Below are positions 45,353-55,670 of a DNA stretch of 64,000 nt, one piece after another; within the stretch, counting starts at the first letter, position 1, and every line of letters begins with the position of its first letter. Position numbers and translations under genes: made by a program. Below the pieces are notes generated by a model. That model searched no databases. It was given only the letters and a program-made list of their open reading frames with translations, and was not told where the DNA came from. Source of the DNA: Providencia rustigianii DSM 4541 (GTDB lineage: Bacteria > Pseudomonadota > Gammaproteobacteria > Enterobacterales > Enterobacteriaceae); contig NZ_GG703818.1 of assembly GCF_000156395.1 (NCBI RefSeq), positions 549,944 to 613,943 of the forward strand. The letters run 5' to 3'.

Positions 45353-45913
45353 ATGAACGCTAATTATCAGAATACTTGCTATGGGGCAGTGGCCAATTCT
45401 GTGATAGAAAAAGCAGCCAAAATTAAACTGTTAATTTGTGACGTCGATGGCGTGATGTCCGATGGCTTAATTTTTATGGGTAATAATGGTGAAGAGCTGA
45501 AAGCCTTTAATGTGCGTGATGGCTATGGTATCCGCTGCTTATTAACCTCGGGAATCGAGGTTGCGATTATCACTGGACGCAAAGCTAAACTCCTTGAAGA
45601 TAGAGCCAAAACATTGGGTATTACATATCTTTACCAAGGACAAAGCGATAAGCTTTTGGCGTATCGTGAACTGTTAGATACACTACAGTTAACTGAAGAG
45701 CAAACGGCGTATATCGGCGATGACTTAATTGACTGGCCTGTGATGGCAAAAGTTGGGTTATCTGTGGCTGTAGCTGATGCGCATCCCCTATTGTTACCTA
45801 AAGCAGACTATGTCACTCGTATTGGTGGCGGAAAAGGCGCTGTACGTGAACTATGCGACCTGATCTTGCTAGCTCAAAATAAACTAGACGAAGCTAAAGG
45901 CTTATCGATTTAA
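45353..45913 (+). CDS. kdsC: Kdo 8-phosphate phosphatase KdsC
   Basis: A 186-residue HAD phosphatase of the tetrameric C0 type. The catalytic loop is ICDVDGVMSDG (near residue 29) and the later motif is YIGDDLIDWPVM (near 122). It removes phosphate from Kdo 8-phosphate to give Kdo. It follows kdsD by 14 bases, with an AAAGGAA ribosome-binding site, and precedes lptC. Confidence 0.95.
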   Translation: MNANYQNTCYGAVANSVIEKAAKIKLLICDVDGVMSDGLIFMGNNGEELKAFNVRDGYGIRCLLTSGIEVAIITGRKAKLLEDRAKTLGITYLYQGQSDKLLAYRELLDTLQLTEEQTAYIGDDLIDWPVMAKVGLSVAVADAHPLLLPKADYVTRIGGGKGAVRELCDLILLAQNKLDEAKGLSI

Positions 45914-45929
45914 AGAATAGATATCATTC

Positions 45930-46523
45930 ATGAGTAACGCGAAGAAGTGGTTAATCCTTATTTTATCCCTGATAGCTTTAGGGCTTATTGGCTGGAACTT
46001 TACCGGGCAAGATGACCTCCAAGTAGCAGGTACCGAAATAAATGACGGGCAACCTAATTATCAAACTGATGATTCAGTAACTTTCGTCTATAATCCGATG
46101 GGTGATTTAGCGTATAAACTCGCCGCCAAGAAAGTAGATAATTATACCAGTGGGAAAATTACTTGGTTTACGAACCCAGTATTAACAACCTATAACGATG
46201 CAGGGGTTCCGACTTGGACCGTTAAGTCGATAAAAGCAAGATTAACCAAAGAGCGTGTACTCTATCTTTATAGTGATGTTCAGGTTGATAGCTTGACTCA
46301 GGAGTCACAAATCCAGCGTGTTCTAACGGATAATGCCGTCGTCAACCTCGTGACACAAGATGTTTCATCTGACGATAAAGTCACCATTATCGGGCAAGGG
46401 CTAAATTCAACGGGCTTAAAAATGCGCGGGAATCTTCGCAGTCGAACCGCTGAATTAATTGAAGATGTTAAAACTCAATATGAGTTACAACCGAAAGAGC
46501 AACAAAATGAATCCAGTCACTAA
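45930..46523 (+). CDS. lptC: LPS transport protein LptC
   Basis: A 197-residue bitopic protein with one N-terminal transmembrane helix (WLILILSLIALGLIGW, residues about 7-22) and a periplasmic beta-jellyroll. It receives LPS from LptB2FG and hands it to LptA. Its last codons overlap lptA by 17 bases, which indicates coupled translation. Length is close to E. coli LptC (191). Confidence 0.95.
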   Translation: MSNAKKWLILILSLIALGLIGWNFTGQDDLQVAGTEINDGQPNYQTDDSVTFVYNPMGDLAYKLAAKKVDNYTSGKITWFTNPVLTTYNDAGVPTWTVKSIKARLTKERVLYLYSDVQVDSLTQESQIQRVLTDNAVVNLVTQDVSSDDKVTIIGQGLNSTGLKMRGNLRSRTAELIEDVKTQYELQPKEQQNESSH

Positions 46524-47064
46524 GAAACGTTTTATTCAAGGAGCTATTGCTAGCGCAATGTTAGCTCTAAGTCTGCCGGCAATGGCACTGAAAACTGATA
46601 CTCAGCAACCGATGACAATCAACTCGGTTAAGCAATCCCTTGATTTAGAAAAAAATGTCACCACATTTACTGATGACGTGGTGATCAAACAGGGCTCTAT
46701 TGATATCCGTGCAAATAAAGTGGTTGTCACTCGCCCAAGTAGCGATTCAGATAAAATTGTCATTGAAGCTTTCGGTACGCCAGTCACATTCTTTCAGCTA
46801 CAAGATGATGGTAAGCCAATTAAAGGTCACGCATCAAAAGCACGCTATGAAGTTGATCAGCAACTTGTAACGTTAACTGGCGACGCTTATCTCGAGCAGC
46901 TCGATAGCAATATTAAAGGCGATAAAATTACCTATGTGGTTCCAACTCAAAAAATGGAAGCATTCAGTGATAAAGGTAAGCGCGTAACCACCGTCTTGTT
47001 ACCTGCACAGTTACAAGAAAAAGGTCCGGCCGCACAAGGTTCATCAACCAGTAAGAGTAAATAA
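46507..47064 (+). CDS. lptA: Periplasmic LPS bridge protein LptA
   Basis: A 185-residue protein from ATG 46507 ([13 protein letters not shown]) with a signal peptide ending near residue 28 (SLPAMA) and an OstA-type jellyroll. It polymerises into the bridge that carries LPS over the periplasm to LptDE. In-frame codons from 46459 onwards lie inside lptC and are not used. The tail is rich in serine and lysine. Confidence 0.95.
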   Translation: MNPVTKKRFIQGAIASAMLALSLPAMALKTDTQQPMTINSVKQSLDLEKNVTTFTDDVVIKQGSIDIRANKVVVTRPSSDSDKIVIEAFGTPVTFFQLQDDGKPIKGHASKARYEVDQQLVTLTGDAYLEQLDSNIKGDKITYVVPTQKMEAFSDKGKRVTTVLLPAQLQEKGPAAQGSSTSKSK

Positions 47065-47069
47065 TTGTC

Positions 47070-47795
47070 ATGGCAACATTAACCGCAGAGCATCTGGCTA
47101 AATCCTATAAAAAACGCAACGTTGTTGAAGATGTTAGCCTGGAAGTTAAATCAGGTGAAATCGTTGGTCTATTAGGCCCAAACGGTGCAGGTAAAACCAC
47201 TACCTTTTATATGGTCGTCGGGATTGTTCAGCGGGATGCAGGTAAAATTTTAATCGATGGGGAAGATATTAGTTTGCTGCCTCTGCACGAACGTGCGCGT
47301 CGCGGGATTGGTTACCTTCCTCAAGAAGCCTCTATCTTTCGTCGCCTAAGTGTCTATGACAATCTGATGGCGGTATTAGAGATCCGCTCTGATTTAGATT
47401 CTCAGCAACGAAAAGATCGCGCTGAAGAGCTAATGGAAGAGTTCAGTATTACTCACTTGCGTGACAATATTGGTCAGTCACTTTCTGGTGGTGAACGCCG
47501 CCGAGTAGAAATCGCACGAGCACTGGCTGCTAATCCAAAGTTTATTTTATTGGATGAGCCATTTGCAGGGGTTGACCCAATTTCAGTGTTGGATATCAAA
47601 AAAATTATCCAGCATTTACGAGATTATGGATTAGGCGTATTAATCACCGACCATAATGTTCGTGAAACTCTCGATGTTTGTGAAAGAGCTTATATTGTGA
47701 GTCAAGGACACCTGATTGCCCATGGTACTCCAGAGATGATCCTTGAAAATGAACAGGTTAAACGTGTGTATTTAGGGGAAGGTTTCAGACTGTAG
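47070..47795 (+). CDS. lptB: LPS export ABC ATPase LptB
   Basis: A 241-residue ATPase, the same as E. coli LptB. Walker [10 protein letters not shown] is near residue 37, signature [16 protein letters not shown] near 139, and Walker [14 protein letters not shown] near 160. As a dimer with LptFG and LptC it extracts LPS from the inner membrane. It starts five bases after lptA. Confidence 0.97.
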   Translation: MATLTAEHLAKSYKKRNVVEDVSLEVKSGEIVGLLGPNGAGKTTTFYMVVGIVQRDAGKILIDGEDISLLPLHERARRGIGYLPQEASIFRRLSVYDNLMAVLEIRSDLDSQQRKDRAEELMEEFSITHLRDNIGQSLSGGERRRVEIARALAANPKFILLDEPFAGVDPISVLDIKKIIQHLRDYGLGVLITDHNVRETLDVCERAYIVSQGHLIAHGTPEMILENEQVKRVYLGEGFRL

Positions 47796-47880
47796 TCCAG
47801 AAAGTCTTTTCGTCTTTAGCCGTATCGTTGATTGCTATGATATTGGTTGTGTGGGTTGTAATGGAGAATAAAGCACATTC

Positions 47881-49326
47881 ATGAAGCAAAGTTTACAGCT
47901 CAGAGTCAGTCAACAACTTGCAATGACACCGCAATTGCAGCAGGCCATTCGTCTGTTGCAACTGTCTACACTCGAGCTGCAACAAGAAATCCAACTTGCT
48001 CTTGAAACAAATCCGCTACTTGAACAAGAAGAACAATCCCCTGAGCTGGACAACCTCGATATCTTAAGTAGTCATACTGACAGCAGCGAAATCGATACCA
48101 AAGATGCCCTCGAAAAAAATGATATCCCCGATGAACTTCCTTTAGACGCCGATTGGGATGAGATTTATACCGCTGGCACACCATCGGGAACCAGTAATGA
48201 CTACAGTTTTGATGAGCTTCCTGTTTATCAAGGGGAAACGACGCAAACCCTGCAAGATTACTTAATTTGGCAGGCAAATTTAACACCATTTACTGATACC
48301 GACCGAGCCATCGCGACGTCCATCATTGATTCCATCGACGAATCGGGCTACCTCACCAATACCATTAGTGAAATCCATGAAGGTATCGATGATCCCGACA
48401 TTAGCTTAGAAGAAGTCGTGGCTGTCTTAAAACGTATCCAGCACTTTGATCCCCTTGGTGTGGCGGCTCAAGATCTCAAAGAGTGTTTGTTGATCCAGCT
48501 ATCTTTATATCCTAAGGAAACCGCTGGGTTACAAGAAGCTCGTGTGATTATTAGCGATCATATTGATTTGCTCGCCAACCGTGATTTTAGGCAACTAAGT
48601 AAGCTCACTCGCCTCAAAGAAGACGCTTTAAAAACAGCAATTGACCTGATTCTGACACTCAATCCCAAACCGGGTCAATCCATCAATACGGGTGAATCGG
48701 AATATGTTATTCCTGATGTGCTGGTGAAAAAAGTCAGTGGGCACTGGCAAGTTGAGTTAAATACAGATAGCATTCCTAAACTAAGTATCAATAATCATTA
48801 TGCATCAATGGTTAATAATTCAGCCAATGAAAGTGATTCCCAGTATATTCGCAGTCACTTACAAGATGCAAAATGGCTGATTAAGAGCTTAGAGAGCCGT
48901 CATGAGACTCTGCTAAAAGTGGCGACTTGTATTGTAGAACAACAACAAGAATTCTTTGAGTTAGGCGAAGAGCATATGAAACCGATGATTTTGGCAGATA
49001 TAGCCTATCAAGTGGATATGCACGAATCGACTATCTCAAGAGTGACAACTCAAAAGTTTCTCCATAGTCCACGGGGAATTTTTGAGTTGAAGTATTTTTT
49101 CTCCAGCCATGTGAGTACCGACACCGGAGGAGAAGCCTCCTCAACCGCCATTCGTGCGCTGGTGAAAAAACTGGTTGCTGCTGAAAACCCAGCAAAACCA
49201 TTGAGTGACAGTAAATTGACGAGTATGCTGGCTGAACAAGGTATTCAAGTTGCCCGTCGAACTGTTGCTAAGTATCGTGAGTCGTTATCTATTCCGCCAT
49301 CAAATCAACGTAAGCAGTTGGTTTAA
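47881..49326 (+). CDS. rpoN: RNA polymerase sigma-54 factor RpoN
   Basis: A 481-residue protein (E. coli 477). Region I is glutamine-rich ([20 protein letters not shown]), followed by an acidic region II, the core-binding domain, an HTH and the RpoN box [13 protein letters not shown] near the C terminus. It directs polymerase to -24/-12 promoters for nitrogen and other genes. It follows lptB by 85 bases and precedes hpf, ptsN, rapZ and npr, the classic cluster. Confidence 0.97.
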   Translation: MKQSLQLRVSQQLAMTPQLQQAIRLLQLSTLELQQEIQLALETNPLLEQEEQSPELDNLDILSSHTDSSEIDTKDALEKNDIPDELPLDADWDEIYTAGTPSGTSNDYSFDELPVYQGETTQTLQDYLIWQANLTPFTDTDRAIATSIIDSIDESGYLTNTISEIHEGIDDPDISLEEVVAVLKRIQHFDPLGVAAQDLKECLLIQLSLYPKETAGLQEARVIISDHIDLLANRDFRQLSKLTRLKEDALKTAIDLILTLNPKPGQSINTGESEYVIPDVLVKKVSGHWQVELNTDSIPKLSINNHYASMVNNSANESDSQYIRSHLQDAKWLIKSLESRHETLLKVATCIVEQQQEFFELGEEHMKPMILADIAYQVDMHESTISRVTTQKFLHSPRGIFELKYFFSSHVSTDTGGEASSTAIRALVKKLVAAENPAKPLSDSKLTSMLAEQGIQVARRTVAKYRESLSIPPSNQRKQLV

Positions 49327-49348
49327 TTGATAATATAAGGAAGATTGT

Positions 49349-49636
49349 ATGGAATTTCAGATTACTGGGCACAATATTGAAGTTACACCTGCATTGCGCG
49401 AAATTGTTGATAAAAAACTCAAGAAATTAGAGCAATTGTTTGACCGTATTAACAGTATCCAAGTTGTTCTGAAAGTTGAGAAAGTTCAGCAAATTGCTGA
49501 GGCTACCGTGCAAGTCAATGGTGCAGAACTCCACGCAACGGCGGAAGAGAATGACATGTACGCTGCAATCGACTTACTGGTGGATAAACTTTCCCGCCAA
49601 TTAACCAAACATAAAGAAAAACTGAGACAACACTAA
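49349..49636 (+). CDS. hpf: Ribosome hibernation promoting factor HPF (short form)
   Basis: A 95-residue short HPF, the same as in E. coli. It begins MEFQITGHNIEVTPALREIV and binds the 30S decoding centre in stationary phase, helping form 100S dimers together with RMF. It starts 22 bases after rpoN behind AAGGAAG. Confidence 0.96.
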   Translation: MEFQITGHNIEVTPALREIVDKKLKKLEQLFDRINSIQVVLKVEKVQQIAEATVQVNGAELHATAEENDMYAAIDLLVDKLSRQLTKHKEKLRQH

Positions 49637-49725
49637 TACATATTTTCAATCTATTGATTGATTAATGTTCTAAACCAGATGATGGCATACATCATCTGGT
49701 TTTGTAGTCCTAAGTGAACAATAAA

Positions 49726-50193
49726 ATGAACAGTGATATAGAAATCCAATTAAGCGATGTTTTATCTGCAAGTTGTACTCGTAATAATCTCATCTGCACG
49801 AGCAAGAAAAGAGCACTAGAGATTATTAGTGAACTGGCTGCCGCTGAATTGGAATTGCCGGAAAATACGGTATTTGAAGCGTTATTAACCAGAGAAAAAG
49901 TAGGAACCACGGGGATTGGCGGGGGAATTGCGATTCCTCATGGAAAGCTAAATGAAGGCGAAAATGCTCGCGCTGTTGGCGTATTTTTGCATTTAGAAGA
50001 GCCAATCTCTTTCGATGCTATTGATAACCAACCTGTCGATCTACTTTTTGCATTACTCGTTCCATCAGATCAGTGTAAAACACATTTGCATACATTATCC
50101 TTAATCGCTAAAAAGTTAGCGGATAAAACATTATGTAAACGTCTGCGTTCAGCACAAAGTGATGACGAGTTATATAATATAATTGTAGAGTAG
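49726..50193 (+). CDS. ptsN: Nitrogen PTS EIIA component PtsN
   Basis: A 155-residue EIIA(Ntr) protein with the phosphorylated histidine H72 in GIAIPHGKL. It receives phosphate from PtsP through NPr and regulates potassium transport, phosphate sensing and GlmS-related functions. ATG 49726 is taken; a GTG at 49714 would add four residues. It is ninety bases after hpf. The EIIA-like domain of the PRD regulator at 9772 is of the same broad type. Confidence 0.94.
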   Translation: MNSDIEIQLSDVLSASCTRNNLICTSKKRALEIISELAAAELELPENTVFEALLTREKVGTTGIGGGIAIPHGKLNEGENARAVGVFLHLEEPISFDAIDNQPVDLLFALLVPSDQCKTHLHTLSLIAKKLADKTLCKRLRSAQSDDELYNIIVE

Positions 50194-50373
50194 GTTATTG
50201 TTTATATGTGTTGGTGCTAGGATGATGAAATTGTTATGATTTCCCATCTTAGGCATCATAAACACGGCGAAATACAAAAAAGAATTCGATGTGCTCGATA
50301 ATCACAATTGGGTGATCAGTTAGAAATCGATCATTAAGATACAGATCCTAAAGATACAGAAGGGAGTTAGCTC

Positions 50374-51225
50374 ATGGTGCTGATGATTGTCAGCGGCCGT
50401 TCCGGTTCGGGAAAATCCGTTGCCTTACGCGCGCTGGAAGATATGGGTTTCTATTGTGTGGATAACCTACCGGTTGTACTACTGCCGGAGTTAGCTAATT
50501 CACTCGCTGATCGTAATATTTCAGCGGCGGTGAGCATTGACGTGCGTAACATGCCGGATAACCCAGAGGTTTTCGAAGAAGCGATTGATAGACTACCATC
50601 AAGCTTCTCGCCGCAATTATTATTTCTGGATGCGGATCGCAACACCTTAATTCGCCGTTATAGTGATACACGCAGATTACACCCACTTTCTAGCAAAAAC
50701 TTATCATTAGAAAGTGCGATTGATGAAGAAAACGAGCTGTTAGAGCCACTGCGCTCCCGTGCCGATTTAGTTATTGATACCTCTGAAATGTCGGTACACG
50801 AGTTAGCAGAGATGCTAAGAACTCGCTTAATGGGCAAACGAGAACGTGAGCTTACCATGGTGTTTGAATCCTTTGGTTTCAAACATGGTATTCCTATTGA
50901 TGCCGACTACGTGTTTGACGTACGTTTTTTACCTAACCCACACTGGGATCCTAAATTACGTCCAATGACTGGTCTTGACCGTCCTGTGGCGGCATTCTTA
51001 GACCGACACACTGAAGTGCATAACTTTATTTATCAGACGCGTAGCTACCTTGAATTGTGGCTACCGATGTTAGAAACCAATAATCGTAGTTACCTCACTG
51101 TCGCCATTGGCTGTACGGGAGGAAAGCACCGTTCGGTGTATGTGGCAGAACAACTGGCTGACTATTTCCGCTCAAGAGGGAAAAATGTGCAGTCTCGCCA
51201 CAGAACATTAGAAAAACGTAAGTAA
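50374..51225 (+). CDS. rapZ: RNase adaptor protein RapZ
   Basis: A 283-residue protein (E. coli 284) with Walker A GRSGSGKS near residue 9 and the C-terminal domain with [17 protein letters not shown] near 248. RapZ binds GlcN6P and the sRNAs GlmY and GlmZ and guides RNase E to GlmZ, so controlling glmS. ATG 50374 follows AAGGGAG. Its last base is shared with the first base of npr. Confidence 0.96.
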   Translation: MVLMIVSGRSGSGKSVALRALEDMGFYCVDNLPVVLLPELANSLADRNISAAVSIDVRNMPDNPEVFEEAIDRLPSSFSPQLLFLDADRNTLIRRYSDTRRLHPLSSKNLSLESAIDEENELLEPLRSRADLVIDTSEMSVHELAEMLRTRLMGKRERELTMVFESFGFKHGIPIDADYVFDVRFLPNPHWDPKLRPMTGLDRPVAAFLDRHTEVHNFIYQTRSYLELWLPMLETNNRSYLTVAIGCTGGKHRSVYVAEQLADYFRSRGKNVQSRHRTLEKRK

Positions 51226-51497
51226 TGACAGCCAAAGCGACTATCACGCTTAAAAATCGCTTGGGCATGCATGCTAGGCCTGCAATGCTTCTCTATGATT
51301 TAGTTAAAAAATTTAACTCTAGGGTTATTTTAAAAAATGACAGTCAAATTGAGGCGGAGGCGGATAGCGTTATTGCTATGTTGATGTTAGACTCAGAACA
51401 GGGTAGTAAAATTGATATTGAGGTTAGTGGACCCGATGAAGAATCGGCATTATCTGCAATCATTAAGCTGTTCGAGAGTGGGTTTGACGAAGAGTAA
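51225..51497 (+). CDS. npr: Nitrogen PTS phosphocarrier protein NPr
   Basis: A 90-residue HPr-like protein with the active histidine H16 in RLGMHARPAMLLYDL. It carries phosphate from PtsP to PtsN. The start overlaps the rapZ stop by one base (TAATG), showing coupled translation. It is the last gene of the rpoN cluster; a GC-rich hairpin follows before rnk. Confidence 0.96.
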   Translation: MTAKATITLKNRLGMHARPAMLLYDLVKKFNSRVILKNDSQIEAEADSVIAMLMLDSEQGSKIDIEVSGPDEESALSAIIKLFESGFDEE

Positions 51498-51624
51498 TCT
51501 TATCAGCTAATCCCTCTAGAACTAACAATATACAAGGTTTTACACGCATAGGCGCCGAGTTCGTGATCGCGATCTCTTCCCTTTAACACCCATAGCGCCT
51601 AATATTTTAAAATAATTTATTTCT

Positions 51625-51662
51625 AGCAAACACCCCCTACCTTCTGGGTGGGGGGTGTTTGC
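51625..51662. terminator. Long GC-rich hairpin between npr and rnk
   Basis: AGCAAACACCCCC pairs with GGGGGTGTTTGCT, and inside it ACC pairs with GGT. The stem is very stable but has no long T run on either side, so it is either a weak intrinsic terminator or an RNA 3'-end stem. It lies about 27 bases before the rnk ATG and could be in the rnk leader. Confidence 0.6.
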
Positions 51663-51688
51663 TTTGTACGTTTCTATTGGAGTGTGGT

Positions 51689-52099
51689 ATGACAAAGCCA
51701 ACAATTATTATCAATGATTTAGATGCTGAACGCTTAGATGCACTGATGGAGCAACCTGCTTATGCCGGTACTCCTGTTGCAGAAGCCCTTAACGATGAAT
51801 TAGATCGTGCGGATATTGTATCTCCGCAAGAGATCCCCGCGGATGTTGTCACAATGAACAGCACCATTCGTTTCTTGGATCTGATTAGTAATGAAGAGCG
51901 TACTCGTACGCTAGTTTATCCCGCGTCACTCAAAGACAGCGCAGAACAACTGTCTGTCATGGCACCGATCGGTGCAGCGCTGTTAGGCTTACACGTCAAT
52001 GATGAAATTAGCTGGGCACTGCCTAATGGCGTAGAAACCCGCGTTCGTGTGTTAGAGATTGTTTATCAACCTGAAGCGGCTGGCGAATTCCATCGTTAG
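51689..52099 (+). CDS. rnk: Regulator of nucleoside diphosphate kinase Rnk
   Basis: A 136-residue protein of the GreA/GreB superfamily (E. coli Rnk 136) that binds RNA polymerase through its C-terminal domain but lacks the full cleavage coiled coil. ATG 51689 ([17 protein letters not shown]) follows TTGGAG; ten upstream codons are excluded. It restores Ndk levels in some mutants and competes with Gre factors. It is separated from npr by a strong hairpin. Confidence 0.93.
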   Translation: MTKPTIIINDLDAERLDALMEQPAYAGTPVAEALNDELDRADIVSPQEIPADVVTMNSTIRFLDLISNEERTRTLVYPASLKDSAEQLSVMAPIGAALLGLHVNDEISWALPNGVETRVRVLEIVYQPEAAGEFHR

Positions 52100-52300
52100 T
52101 CATAGATGGTTATTTCGTATTAGGCATCATAGATGCCTAATACTATATATTTAAAATATTTTCATTTGCAGCTTACCCATCCTATTTAAACATCTTATAA
52201 ATACTGTCTTATTTTAATTTTCATCATCGTTTTTTAAAATCAGAAAATCAAAAAAAAGCTAACATCAGCCTTTGTTTAAAATAATAAAGGTTAATATTAA

Positions 52301-55300
52301 ATGATAAAAGCATTCCCTAAAAAAATATTTAAAACCGAAAAAAAATCATTAGCTAAATTAATAATCACTAGTATTCTTTTTTCGCCATCTTATGTCTATG
52401 GTATATCAAAGAAATACAATCCTGAATTTTATTTAAACTGGGGATTCAATTCTATTTCATCAAAAAATGCCTATGATCTTGGCTATACTGGCGAAAACAT
52501 TTCAGTTGGACTCGTTGATGCAGATTTCCCATCCGGAATTAGTGATCTTAATAATAAACTTATTTATGTAAATGATAAAAATAATATCTACTCGCACACT
52601 GATGCATTTATGATTAACGACCAGATCCCATCAAATTTTCATATATCTGATTATGCATTCGGTGTAAAACATGCTGTAATTATCTCTGGACTACAGAATG
52701 GAAAAGGTATTATAGGTATTGCTTCAAAATCAAAAATATACGCTCAAGATGACCGAAATAGCTTATATGGTCTTATTGATAATTACCCAGTAAGAGTTAT
52801 CAATCATAATGGAACTTTAGAAAAAGATCAGGATTACGATGTATCCAAAAAAAATGTTCAATTAATTAGCATTAATAATATTGATAATTCCCACAGTAGT
52901 ATAGACAGCTTAAATTATAAAGAAAAAACCAATAAAGCCACGCCATTACTATTTTTAACATCGACAAAAATCGCACCAGGATTAACCATAAAAAATTTTG
53001 TTGATGTTGAAAATGATTCAATTTCATTAATTAATGGCAAAAAAATACCTATTAATATGCGTGATGCTCAATTAGGTATTATGGGGCAACTACACTCAAT
53101 AAAATCTTCTAGTAAAAAAAATATTTTGAATGTGTTTCCTGTAGGTGATTTTAATCATTATAACCAACCTGGAATTTTAGCTGGCTTACCTATCGTCTAC
53201 CCTGAATTAATAAAAAACACATTAGCTGTATCAAATATTACACCGGTTAGGTCACAGGGCCTTAATATCACTAACCCTGATAATATATTTATTACAAGTT
53301 CAGGTGATAAATACCAACATATATCTTATCTTGATAAACCCTATTTACGTGAAGTGGATTTAGCTGTTGGTGAAATAGATTATTTGTGGGAGCTAAAAAA
53401 CAACCAGCTAATTCGTACAAATGTTATTCTCAATGATGAGTTTACAAAAAAAACTTTGCACACAACCTCATCACAATGTGGCTATGCCGCACTATGGTGT
53501 GTCTCCGCACCAGGAACAGAAATATACAGTTCAACATTACGTACCAGTAAAATTGATGACCAAATGAATCTATTACACGAAGATTATGGCTATTCGACTG
53601 GATCGTCACTGTCCGCTGCACATACCTCTGGCGCAGCTGCCGTATTGATGCAACGTTTTCCCTATATGGATTCTGCCGATATTAGCCTAGTTTTAAAAAC
53701 AACAGCCACTGATCTCGATGAACACGGTGTTGTGGCTAATAACCCCAAAATCATTGATCGCTATTTTGGCTGGGGAGAAATTAATTTAGCAAACGCAATT
53801 AAAGGCCCGTCAATGTTTGCCTCTGCCAATGATGTAGAAGTAATGCTTGCCGATGACCTAAAAACAGAGCTCGGTGATGACTTAAAATTACTTACGGAAA
53901 GTTTTGGAAGCGGCATGTTTATTGCGAATATTCAGCAAGGTGCCATCTACGATAAAGGAACACCAAGGGAGCGCTCTTGTAATACAACAGAGTGCCTATA
54001 CGATAAATGGGAAAATGATATTTCTGGTAGTGGGGGCTTAATCAAGCGAGGCACCGGAACACTGGAGCTTGCTGGAAAAAATAACTCTTATACAGGTACG
54101 ACGGAAATAGAAGCAGGACAGCTCATTATTTCCGGCTCCACACGTTCAGATATTAATGTGTATAACACGGGCATTTTATCAGGAAGTGGCTCAGCCAGTA
54201 ATATACATATTTATCAAGGCGGAACGTTTGCACCAACTCAATACGGCCAACTAAGCACTTTTACCATCGATGGTGATATCACTTTTGACCGTAACTCAAC
54301 TTTTTCTGCTCAATTAGCTCCAACAACAAACCAAATAGATCAATTAGCCGTAACGGGCAAAGTTTATATCGATAATGCCGCCATTAATCTATACAGCCAA
54401 GAGTCAAGTCAATCCCTGACTGCGTCCGATATGCAAACTTATCAAGGAAAGTACTATACCTTTATTACTGCAGAACAAGGAATTGAAGGGGAGTTTTCAA
54501 ACGATACTATCAATGTATTAAAAACCGATAATGTGACGCCTGAGATTTTCAAATCAAAAGACACCAATGCTTATCACTTGATTTTTGATAACAAAAATAA
54601 ATCAGAGAGTACATTAACTGATTTAGATAATAAAATGACGTTACATCACACTACCTTCAAACCTTATGCAAAAGCAATCCAACAAAAAGCTAAAAAAGCC
54701 AGTGAGATTCACTCGAGTATTATTGCTGAACAGTTTAATAATCATCGCCGAGTTCGCGATCAAATCACAGAACATTTAAACGAGAGAGAACCGCAAACAG
54801 ACGGTATACACACATGGGCTTCTATTTTGCATAACTCAAGTTATGCCGAAAATTATACTCATCGCCATCATGGTTTAATCATCGGTAGCAATAAAACCAT
54901 TAATAATTGGTCTATCGGTATGATTGGTGCCTATATTGATGGAAATTTAAGGGACCAAAACCATAATTCGGCTCATCAATCTAGCCATCATATTGGTGGT
55001 TATACTGAGTATTCAAAAGATAATTGGGCATTTGTGAATGGGGCAACTTACTCATTTGATCAATACAAGACTCTCGTTGCTGATACATATGATGGTCAAT
55101 TTAATGCTGATTATCACTCACATTCCACGCAAATATTTACTACGTTATCCAAACAGTTTAACTGGAATACTATTCAAATTGAACCGACAGGAAGTCTGTC
55201 TTACACCTCTATTTGGAGCCCTGCAATAAAACAAAGTAATGGTTTCTATCAATTAGAAAGCGCCAAAACACGTAATCATATTCTGAGTTCATCATTAGGT

Positions 55301-55615
55301 AGCAAGATAGCTAAAACATGGAAGTTCGACGACAAATTAGCGATAAAAACTTACGTGGGTGCAGCATGGCTTCATACTTATGGAGATGCTCAAAATGGTG
55401 GGAGTTTCCAATACAACACCAATAATCCGCTGATCAATAATCAAGTTGATGGAGCGAAAAGTGTCATTCCAATGATTAAAAATGGAACTCAGTTAAACGT
55501 TGGAGCTTCTATACCTCTTATGGAAAATGCAGAAATGTCGGTTAATTATAGCGGTGTACTTTCGAAAAAATACCAAGAACACGGAGGAACTTTAAATATC
55601 GGCTGGCACTTTTAA
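52301..55615 (+). CDS. Autotransporter with a subtilase-like passenger, active site apparently degenerate
   Basis: A 1104-residue type V secretion protein. An extended signal peptide (about 1-34) is followed by an S8-like domain (about 45-500), a passenger-associated repeat (GSGGLIKRGTGTLELAG, about 575-640) and a C-terminal beta-barrel (about 840-1104) ending GWHF. The subtilase Asp (D73, GLVDAD) and Ser (S436, TGSSLSAAHTSGA) are present. However, F120 stands where the catalytic His of HGT is expected (YAFGVKHAVIISG), and D283 replaces the oxyanion Asn (VFPVGDFN). The first ~1200 bases are much more AT-rich than the neighbouring core genes, which suggests acquisition. It could be a binding protein rather than a protease. 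Confidence 0.87.
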   Translation: MIKAFPKKIFKTEKKSLAKLIITSILFSPSYVYGISKKYNPEFYLNWGFNSISSKNAYDLGYTGENISVGLVDADFPSGISDLNNKLIYVNDKNNIYSHTDAFMINDQIPSNFHISDYAFGVKHAVIISGLQNGKGIIGIASKSKIYAQDDRNSLYGLIDNYPVRVINHNGTLEKDQDYDVSKKNVQLISINNIDNSHSSIDSLNYKEKTNKATPLLFLTSTKIAPGLTIKNFVDVENDSISLINGKKIPINMRDAQLGIMGQLHSIKSSSKKNILNVFPVGDFNHYNQPGILAGLPIVYPELIKNTLAVSNITPVRSQGLNITNPDNIFITSSGDKYQHISYLDKPYLREVDLAVGEIDYLWELKNNQLIRTNVILNDEFTKKTLHTTSSQCGYAALWCVSAPGTEIYSSTLRTSKIDDQMNLLHEDYGYSTGSSLSAAHTSGAAAVLMQRFPYMDSADISLVLKTTATDLDEHGVVANNPKIIDRYFGWGEINLANAIKGPSMFASANDVEVMLADDLKTELGDDLKLLTESFGSGMFIANIQQGAIYDKGTPRERSCNTTECLYDKWENDISGSGGLIKRGTGTLELAGKNNSYTGTTEIEAGQLIISGSTRSDINVYNTGILSGSGSASNIHIYQGGTFAPTQYGQLSTFTIDGDITFDRNSTFSAQLAPTTNQIDQLAVTGKVYIDNAAINLYSQESSQSLTASDMQTYQGKYYTFITAEQGIEGEFSNDTINVLKTDNVTPEIFKSKDTNAYHLIFDNKNKSESTLTDLDNKMTLHHTTFKPYAKAIQQKAKKASEIHSSIIAEQFNNHRRVRDQITEHLNEREPQTDGIHTWASILHNSSYAENYTHRHHGLIIGSNKTINNWSIGMIGAYIDGNLRDQNHNSAHQSSHHIGGYTEYSKDNWAFVNGATYSFDQYKTLVADTYDGQFNADYHSHSTQIFTTLSKQFNWNTIQIEPTGSLSYTSIWSPAIKQSNGFYQLESAKTRNHILSSSLGSKIAKTWKFDDKLAIKTYVGAAWLHTYGDAQNGGSFQYNTNNPLINNQVDGAKSVIPMIKNGTQLNVGASIPLMENAEMSVNYSGVLSKKYQEHGGTLNIGWHF

Positions 55616-55631
55616 TTTTAACTCATATTAT

Positions 55632-55660
55632 GATGGAGCCTCTCTTTCGAGGCTCCTATC
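55632..55660. terminator. Terminator between the autotransporter and pmbA
   Basis: GGAGCCTC and GAGGCTCC form an 8-bp stem around six bases between convergent genes. T runs are weak. Confidence 0.7.
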
Positions 55661-55670
55661 CATAAAAACT

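Noticed and set aside
45983-46015. GGAACTT in lptC as a sigma-E promoter for lptA
   Set aside because: The -10 part (CTCCAA) fits poorly and the -35 string is explained by the codons for Trp-Asn-Phe.
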